A program made the position numbers and the translations under genes. DNA of 24,641 bases from positions 1 to 24,641 of the forward strand of contig DF237851.1 of assembly GCA_000708835.1 (NCBI GenBank), read 5' to 3'. Positions 10,795 through 19,000 of this stretch are shown piece after piece (within the stretch, counting starts at the first letter, position 1; every line of letters begins with the position of its first letter). The DNA is from Klebsormidium nitens (lineage: Eukaryota; Streptophyta; Klebsormidiophyceae; Klebsormidiales; Klebsormidiaceae). Under the pieces are notes generated by a model. It did no database searches. It was not told the origin of the DNA and saw only the letters and a list, made by a program, of their open reading frames with translations.

Positions 10795-11312
10795 AGGGCA
10801 GCCCGGCCATACCCAGCACTTTAGTTCACAGGTACCGTCGTTCTGGCGGCTGGTGACCCCAGGACTCTCAAGCGCCCGGTGCAAGCTGAGCACTAGGGCC
10901 GGGTGCTCGAATCTGCTGCCATAGAGGGGGTGGGCTGGCCATTACCACGCTGCCAGCGGGAATGGTGCTTAGCTTACAAGCGGGCAGCAGACTTCGACCT
11001 CCTTGAGGCTGTCCAAGCTAGTTGCTAGCACCCGCGAAGCCCGAAGACTCACCTGCCTTCTCCAACAGGCGTGCTGCACCTGTATGAACGCCTTTGTTCG
11101 AGCTTTTGGGAGGGGTTGTGGCTCCAAAAACGCCACTGCGGGCAGTGGTGCCAGCTTGCGGTGTTGGGCTCGGCCCTTCTTGAAGAATGAGCTCTCTCCC
11201 AGCTCATATCGGAGCTCAGCTCATGTCCTCAACGTTGTGATAGGTTGTGGTGCGGTTTTCCGAATCTTCTTGATTCTGTGCTGGCAGCATTCTCGTCAGC
11301 AAGCAGATTTCG

Positions 11313-11365
11313 GCCTGCTGGATTGCAGCAGGCTGATTCAGCTGGTGTGCCTGCTGAGTCAGCAG
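11313..11365. repeat. Hairpin plus TGCTGAGTCAGCA palindrome
   Basis: GCCTGCTG / GATTG / CAGCAGGC (11313-11333) is a perfect 8-bp stem with a 5-base loop. About twenty bases on, TGCTGAGTCAGCA (11352-11364) is a perfect 13-base palindrome around a TGAGTCA (GCN4/AP-1-type bZIP) core. No gene in the right position is evident. Confidence 0.4.
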
Positions 11366-11784
11366 CCAGGACAGGTGGCATTGGCAAGCCATGGCGCCTT
11401 GCGGCACCCTTTGGCACCTCTTAGAGGTGGCTTACGTGGCTGCCAGAACTTTCCAATTTCGATTTGGGGTGGAGCAGTGGGTCTATTTCTTCACAGCGTT
11501 CTGGAAGCAGCTCAAGGAATGGAAGCATAGCATCAAATGCCTGGAGGCTGGAAGCAGGAGGGCGCGCATGTCAGGCGCTGCGGTAAGACCTCGGGCTCTG
11601 TGAGCTTTTCGCCAGCTCTCTTTGCAAGCGGTCTTCTCGTGTAGAAAGCACCAAGAAGACCATGAATTCTGGGTTTGTCGGTGTGCTCAGCCTAAGGTGT
11701 AAGATGCTCTTTAGCGGAGGTGACATGCTGGTAGACTTTTGAAGAATGGTCTGACAGTCCAAGATGTACAGTTCCCAGCCTGCC

Positions 11785-11873
11785 GCATGCATGCAAAGAG
11801 GGGAGAGCGCTTCAGGTCAATGTGTGTGATTTCAGTCTATCGCATGCATGCAAGGAGGGGAGAGCACTTCAAG
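11785..11873 (+). repeat. 57-bp tandem duplication with GCATGCATGC
   Basis: GCATGCATGCAAAGAGGGGA at 11785 recurs as GCATGCATGCAAGGAGGGGA at 11842, and both continue into GAGCRCTTCA. CATGCATG is the plant RY element core; regulatory use here is only a possibility. Confidence 0.6.
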
Positions 11874-12335
11874 CTCTCTGCTGATCTTCCTCAACGCTTC
11901 CCTGGCTCTAAAAACCTGTATCTTCTCTGCTTGATATTGAAGGCAACTGGAGGGCAGCTGCAATTACTGGCCTTTCATGTCAGCTGCATGAGCGCATGGT
12001 AGCAGCGGTGCGAGTGAATCCACAAGACCAAAGTGCTTCAATCCAAGCATGCACATCCGCTTCAACTCATTCTCCCCTTCCTCTGTCTTGCAGGTTGCAG
12101 CAGGAGGTCTCTTTGAGGCAACGCGCTTTAGAAGCTGGCTGCAACAGGGGCAGCCACCGCTGCAATCAAGGTGAAACCCTTCCTTCCCCCTGACCTATTG
12201 CATGTGCTGCAGATTTGTCAGAACCTGATAGACCGGCAGATTGTCAGCCCACGCTGGGAAAGGGCTATGTCTGAAAGTTGGTCTCTCTCGAGGTCTTTCC
12301 CGCTCCCTCTGAATTGCCATTTGAAGACGATCCTA

Positions 12336-12641
12336 GGGTGCACATTCTTAGTATCCAGCTGATTTCATCAAGGCCCGATTGCGTGCCCAGAAGAAGTGAG
12401 CGCGCAATTGCAACCAATAATGAAGAAGACATAGAAAGAATATGATGACTTCGTGTACATTGCCGTTTAGTTGCCGACTTGGCAGGTGATGTTCGTGTAC
12501 ATAGCCATTCGATTCATGTACATAGCCATTCAATTGCCAAGTTAAGAGCTGATGTACACGAAAACGCAATCGCATCCCAAGATTTTGGGGCGACCACAAA
12601 TATCGGACAGCATTGGGCAATTATCGCAGTATTGTTTTTGG
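12336..12641 (+). repeat. ~306-bp dispersed element, copy 1
   Basis: It matches 16093-16400 along its whole length, with many substitutions and small indels. Shared blocks include CCCAGAAGAAGTGAGCGC, GGTGATGTTCGTGTACATAG, TGTACATAGCCATTCAA (partly tandem) and AAGTTAAGAGCTGATGTACA. It is intergenic here. Confidence 0.75.
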
Positions 12642-13022
12642 AACCAACGTGGTCGATTGCATGTATTGCAAAGGATGATCTGTTGGGCTGAGTTTTTCAG
12701 CGCCACTGTGCCAATCTGATGCTGTTCAGAAAAAGAAGGGGTGGTTTGCTAAATTGGGGCCCACTGTTGGGCCATTCTTGTGCATGTGGCCATTGTCACT
12801 TTGTTTCAGGTATATTTGAGAGTCGATTAAGGGATTCAAGCATGCGGGCTATCGTCCGGGGGGGGGGGCTGCTGGACTGCAAGCATCTTAGCCAACACTC
12901 ACACGCAACAATTCAAAGTACCTTGCTTCTATCAGAGCCTTAATGGTTCAACAATCAGGCGCTTGTAAGAGTTCTCACTGCTTTCCAACCCTCGTCAACT
13001 CCACTTCCACGTTCTGCAGTCA

Positions 13023-16000
13023 ATGGAGGAGACCAATCCCACGGGTGGTTGCGGGTCTGAGGAGAGATCTACGAGTGCTTCGATGGTGCCAAAAGGGCTG
13101 CAGGTAAGCTGTCCTCTTTTAGTCAATGGGGCGGACCCTGTCCGAGCGTCTGAGCTCTTGCCCCACCTTCACAAGGCGAAGCTCCTTGGTGACGTGAGCA
13201 CCCGGCCATCCCACCCAGAATGCTTGTTGTAGTTGATGGTGCAGACTCTGTCCGAGTGTCCGAGCTTCTGCGCTGACTTTTCCGAGTGGCCTGCCCTGAT
13301 GATGTCAGCACCCNNNNNNNNNNNNNNNNNNNNNNNNNNNNNNNNNNNNNNNNNNNNNNNNNNNNNNNNNNNNNNNNNNNNNNNNNNNNNNNNNNNNNNN
13401 NNNNNNNNNNNNNNNNNNNNNNNNNNNNNNNNNNNNNNNNNNNNNNNNNNNNNNAGTTGATGGCGCAGACTCTGTCCGAGTGTCCGAGCTTTTGCGATGA
13501 CTTTTCAGAGAGGATGGTCCTGGTGACGTCAGCACTTATCAAAAACACCTAGAATGATTGCTATAGTTGACGGCACAAATCCTCCTTCAGGTTTAAACCA
13601 AAGCCGTATTGTCGTACAGGATGGTCGCCCGACCGAACCAGGCGGAAGCGCCCGTGCACTTCATCCAGAAGTGCCCTCCAGAAGCACCCTTGTTGCGCAT
13701 ACCAACCGCGCTGGCTCAACGGGTGTGGACAACCAGGCGCCTGCTTCCATCCCTGTTCTACATGGCCTCTTCGACCCCAGCTACTTCCACGATTTTCAAC
13801 GCAGGCTGAGAGAGGAAGTGGCAGCTTCGCAGCAGCTCGAAGCAGCCACCTCCGACTCACGGGTTAGTGTTAAGATTGTTAAAACTTTATCGAACCCAAC
13901 CACTAAGCAGGCGCGCCTCAAGAATTATGCCGGTGTTCCGGGGACAACTAGTGCTCTTGTGTTAACAGCTCGGCTTGTCATGATAGATGCTGACGTCACG
14001 AATGAGGCCCGAGCCCAGAAGGTAGGTCACAAACTCGGACACCCGGACAGGGGTGCTCACCGGCCCACCGGCCAGTATTGAGGGCTTTTCTTGTGACCTT
14101 TCGCCTGGACTTTCGCCTATACGGCGGATTTCTGATACCTTCCGCTTTACGTGCAGGACAACGGCGACCCAGAGGGCAGGCCCCCGGGCCTTATGACGAA
14201 GATGACGAGCACCCCCTCCGGCCAGGGGGGCGCCGGCGCTCCTGGTGAATCCATGGACGTTGACAGTCGGCCACAGCCGTCCAGCGCCCATTGCAGTCAG
14301 GTGCGTCTCAAGTGCGAGTGCATGCGAACGCTAAAGAGAACCAAGCAAGCAGACCCATTCGCACACGCCCCCAGTTCCTTGCTTTTTGGGCAGTGTTGTA
14401 GACCGTCGCTTGGTTGTTGAAGAACCTCCCCGGCTGCCCAGAGATTTGTCCAAAGGTCCAAGATTCTGTCCGGCTGTCCTGATCTCATTCCGGCTGAGGC
14501 TGCCCAACCTTCTTTGAGTGTTCAGAAACATGTCCGGTTGCCCAGGTCCCTGTCTGGCTGCCATAAACCCTCGCGTGTCTGCAAATGTCTGGTTGTCTAG
14601 AGTTCCGTCCGGATGCCGCCCAACAAATCTCTCCGGCTGTTCGAGATCATGTTCGGCTGACCGGAAAACTCGCCAGTCAATCTGCCGTTCCCAGAAACGA
14701 ATGGTCATGTTACAGTCTCTTGCTAATCTCAACTTTGAGTCTGATCTTTCTTCGCTTGAGGCTTGTTCTCATTCCGAATGAAACCAGCGTTCAACTTCCG
14801 TCAAAGTACTGGAAGTTTCTGGTATCGGCTCGAAAGCTGTCTAGGATTCATCTGCTGCATACTCACGGTGTTCTTGAAAGACCCTACGTATGCACCACAG
14901 AACTTGAGGAATCGAAGACCGTTCAGCTCTGCCGACATCATTCGGGAGCTTCGCTCTCAGAAGGTGTGACAGGAACTCGGACACTTGGACGAATATCTCC
15001 CCTGTTAACTACAAAGTTTCTACCTTAGGATGTCTGCTGACGTCACTTAACAAGCCCGAGCTAAAAAGGCATGCTACAAAGGCGGACACTCAGACAGGCA
15101 TTGCTCCCATCACCATCAATCACAGAAGGATTCCACTCGGGTTGTCTGCTGACGTCACTTAACAGGCCTGAGCCCAAAAGGTTGGTCACAAACTCGGACA
15201 CTCAGACAGGGGTGTTGGCATTGTCTCAACCCATCGCGCTGGCCATCTTGAGGTGATGGTTGCTGACGTCACGAAGCAGGCTCGAGCTCAAAAAGCATGT
15301 CACAAACTCGGACACTCGGACAGCGGTCTCTCAACAGCTGCAACGCTAGTCTTAGCCTCACATTGATTCATTAATTCTTCTTATGTCAAGCGGCACGCAT
15401 GGTTGTGCAGGCAAGCAGTGGCAGCAACCAGCAGCCGCCGCGCGCCTTCAGCGGAGAGGAGTGGCGGAAGACGGAGTCAGAAGGGGAGGGCGAGGACATC
15501 GAGGGGGCGGAGTTTGAAGGCAAAGACGAGTCCTCGGATGAGGAGACCTCTCAGGATCGCACCATGATCGACGACGCGCCTCAGGAAGAGGAGAACGAAG
15601 TGGTGCAGTACGGCCGGATCAACGCGGCAATGGAGACAGATTCGGACGCAGAGGGCTTCTCCCAGGCGCTGGCAAAGCTCAAGCGCCGCGCGCCGAATGT
15701 GGAGACCAACCCGGCCCCAAGCAACCGCCGGCGCCGCGTGCTGCTCTCACCCTCCGACTCCTCGAGCGAGGATGAGGGCAGCTCGTCCCCGGTTCGCAGC
15801 CAGGCCCCGAGCGCCAAGCACCCCCCCTTGCCGGAGGAAGGGGAAGCGCTTGGGGCGGACTGCCCGATGCCGGACGACCCCGCATGGGAGCCTGAAGATG
15901 ACGGCTGGTCGGACGACCTGCCGCCGGAGCCCGAGGATGATGGCTGGTCGGACTTCTTCGACCTGAGCTTGGAGGACGACTTCGCCCAAGCGTGCGAGAT

Positions 16001-19000
16001 CGTCCCACGTTCGCGCGGGGGCAGCAGCCCGGTGAGCACCCTCCACCCCCTCCTCCGCTCTTTCTTTTGTTTCTCGATCGGATAGGAACTCGGGGTGCAG
16101 TTTGTCTGCAGTCAGCTGATTGCATTAAGGCCTGATTGCGCGCCCAGAAGAAGTGAGCGCACAATTGCAACCAAATGATACAGAAGACATAGGGACTCTT
16201 TGATGAAGTCGTGTACATTGCCGGTCAATTGCCGACTTTGACAGGTGATGTTCGTGTACATAGCCATTCAACTCATGTACATAGCCATTCAATCCCTCAA
16301 GTTAAGAGCTGATGTACACGGAAACTCAACTCGCATTTCAGAACTTTGAAGCGACCAGAAATCCGGACAACTCTAGGCGATAATCACAGTGATTCTTCTG
16401 GATTCTCAGGAGAAGAAAAGGTACATGCTCGAACAAACCTCCCTTCGTGTTGAGCGGCTGGTGCACATCACCCCCCCTTTGCAGCATGCCCGCCGATGTA
16501 CTCGGATCCGTGAAGCACATCTGAAGACTAGGAGGCGGTGCCAACGAACCAATGAAGACGTCACTTGATTTCGTACACAATAAAGTTAAGGAACTTCTGG
16601 ACCCCTTCTGTTGTTTGCAGTGCTTCTAGGGTGCCAAAAAGACTGGTCTAACTCTCTATACCGCACTTCCTCGCAGGCCGCAGCTGCCAACAGTGCTCCG
16701 ATCGCCCTCGACGCGGCTGAGCCAACCTCGCTGGACCACTGGCTCACCTCGCCCTCCACCCCCGTCCCCGTCCCGAGCGCCGCGGCTGCCCAGAGCGCAA
16801 CCAGGGCGGCCCAACAGGAGCAGAACCTACCTGCTGCGGCCCAGAGCTCAGGGGGCGCAACCAACGCCACCCAACCGCCCCCTGCTCCCCCCCCCTTCCC
16901 CCAGGGCGTTGCGGTGCAGGAAACGATGCCCTTCCGTCAGGTAGGCTTTTTTCGTGCAGATTGTGATCACCCCCTTTCTCCGCTTGGTAAGCGGTCGGCT
17001 CAAAATTAAAGTCGCTTTGCTTGCTGATGTCATTACGGTATTTTGAGGTTGACGCCGCGTGCTTCACACATTGTAACCGATGGTGACTTTCTGCACTGCT
17101 TTGAAGCAACGGCCATGTGATGCTCTCTCACGAAACTGGCTCACTCGATGGGTGCTTATTTCTCGCAGGTACCCAGCCTAGCCGACGTGGGGGGGCCGTC
17201 ACGAGTTAACCCCATCGTGGCCGCCGCTCATCACTTGCACACGCGTGGTGTGGTGGCGCTGACGTTCAACATGAAAGTCTCGCTGAACGACAAGGGAGAG
17301 GAGAAGAAAGCGCCGGCTGGCCTCATGCCAGAGTGGCAGAAGAAGTGCGATCTCGGCAACTGTTTGCGCCAAGGAGTCCGGCCCGGCAGGACCTGCCTCG
17401 CCATTGTGACCGAGCCCTCAGACATCATTGTCTTTGACGTCGATAGCAAGGACAATGGGGTGGCGACCTTCGAGCAGGTGCTGGCAGAGCACGGCCCTTT
17501 GCCTGTCGACACCCCCTGGGAGTGGTCAGGAAATAGGCCTGGGAAGCACCTCTTCTTCTCCCTCTCGGAGTCCAAGGCCACTGGGTTGCTGAGCGGCGCC
17601 AGCAGGGCACGTCTACTTTATGAGGGCAAGAAGGTGGGCTGGGACATGCGCGGCGAGGGTGGCATGATCTTCGTGGGCCCGAGCAGCTACAAGGGCATGG
17701 ACGGCATTGTCCGCTCGTACGAGTGGGTGCAGGAGATCGCGCCGGACCGCTCCAACCTCCGCGCCATGCCCGGGTGGCTGATCCGGATCATCAACGACAG
17801 CGCTGCTCCTCCAGCACCACCGAGGTACAGCCCTTTTTCCGGATCTGGACCAAGGGGGACGTACCAGGTTCCATCCTTGCCTTGTGCCGACATCCGGTTT
17901 TGTACGTTCCGCATCAATCGCGGTCTCTGTGTGACACACAGCCTCAGGTTGTTGTGGGAGATAGAGTCAGGCTGTTTTGGAGATGCACAGTCGGGCTGCT
18001 TTGGGGCCCTCGTTCAAGCTAGTCTCTGGGCCGTAGTCAAGCTGGTTTTGAAGGGCGCAATCAACCTATTGTGAAGCAGGTTTGGGGGCGGCGCAAGATC
18101 ATAGCCGGATTTCCTCTTGAGACACAGCCGGGATGGCCTCTTGGCCGGAGTCAGTATGCTTTGGGGCCGCATTCAGGCTTTTTTGTTGGGCTGCAACCGG
18201 CCTGTTTTGGGTCCGCATTCGTCTTGTTCTTTCGGCCGTACACAGGCCATTCCGGGACAGCGCCTTCAGCCTGTTGTTGAGGGCGTGATCAATCTTGCTT
18301 AAGATCTGCGGTCGGGCTCTCCTCCAGACCGTAGTCGGTCCGTTTCTGGGGCCGTAATCAACCTCTTCTGAGATGCCCCGAGAGACTACGCTTGCGGTCC
18401 CCTTCGTTTCAGCGACCACTCTCCTTTGATATCCTCTTCAGGGCAGCGCCATTGGCCCCCACTCGCTTCGCTGAGGGCCTCGATGCCGACGGAGTCGAGT
18501 TGCCCCCTCCGCCGGCGGTCCTGGAGCGCATCAAGAAGTGCCTTGCAGACGTAGGAGACACCTCCTCGCGCTTCGACAAGCTCAAGAGGTTCCCTGGGGG
18601 GCCGGATCTGTACGCCTACCGCGTCAGCGGCGCACGCGTGTGTCCGTATGGTGTGAGCCACAGCGGCTCGAACAACTTTTGTGTCCTGGTACGTGGTCGC
18701 GGTCTTTTCTACAAGTGCAACAGCTCCGAGTGCTGCGACGTTCATCCGCAGCGCAAGATCGGGGAGCTCACGGCACAGGAGAGCATGGTGGGGGGCGAGA
18801 CGGCCCCGGTTGCTGAGGACGACCCGACTGTGTACGACATGCTGACGAAGGCCTTTGTGGACTACTGGGCGTTTAAAGGAGACATGGGCGGCAGTCGGAT
18901 TGTTGCGCAGATGTACTCCAGATGCCACTGGTGAAGCTACCTTTCGTCGTTTCTCGTTCAAGCTCCGCAATCTTGGGTGATTCTTTGAAGAGGTTTTAGG

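Larger units (their letters stand above)
10000..13019. other. Long gene-less region with scattered repeats
   Basis: About 3 kb without a convincing coding sequence. It contains a dispersed-repeat copy (10736-10794), palindromes at 11313-11365, a 57-bp tandem duplication (11785-11873), the first copy of a ~306-bp element (12336-12641) and a G11 run (12858-12868). The best coding candidate is a short frame at 11391-11603, ending near a donor-like GCG|GTAAGA at 11584, but with no homology I can name. The promoter and 5' region of the primase-helicase gene must lie in the last part. Confidence 0.5.

Noticed and set aside
11391-11603. 70-codon frame (WKQLKEWKHSIKCLEAG) ending at a donor-like GGTAAGA
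   Set aside because: It might be a lone exon, but no partner exon or homology is visible, so it is not called.
13117-15330. CRISPR-like array
   Set aside because: Repeats are about 70-110 bases, degenerate, in both orientations, and without uniform spacers or cas genes.
15581-16218. Minus-strand frames opposite the acidic exon
   Set aside because: Antisense of a GC-rich exon; only the short HFFWARN stretch, inside the duplicated element, is worth noting.
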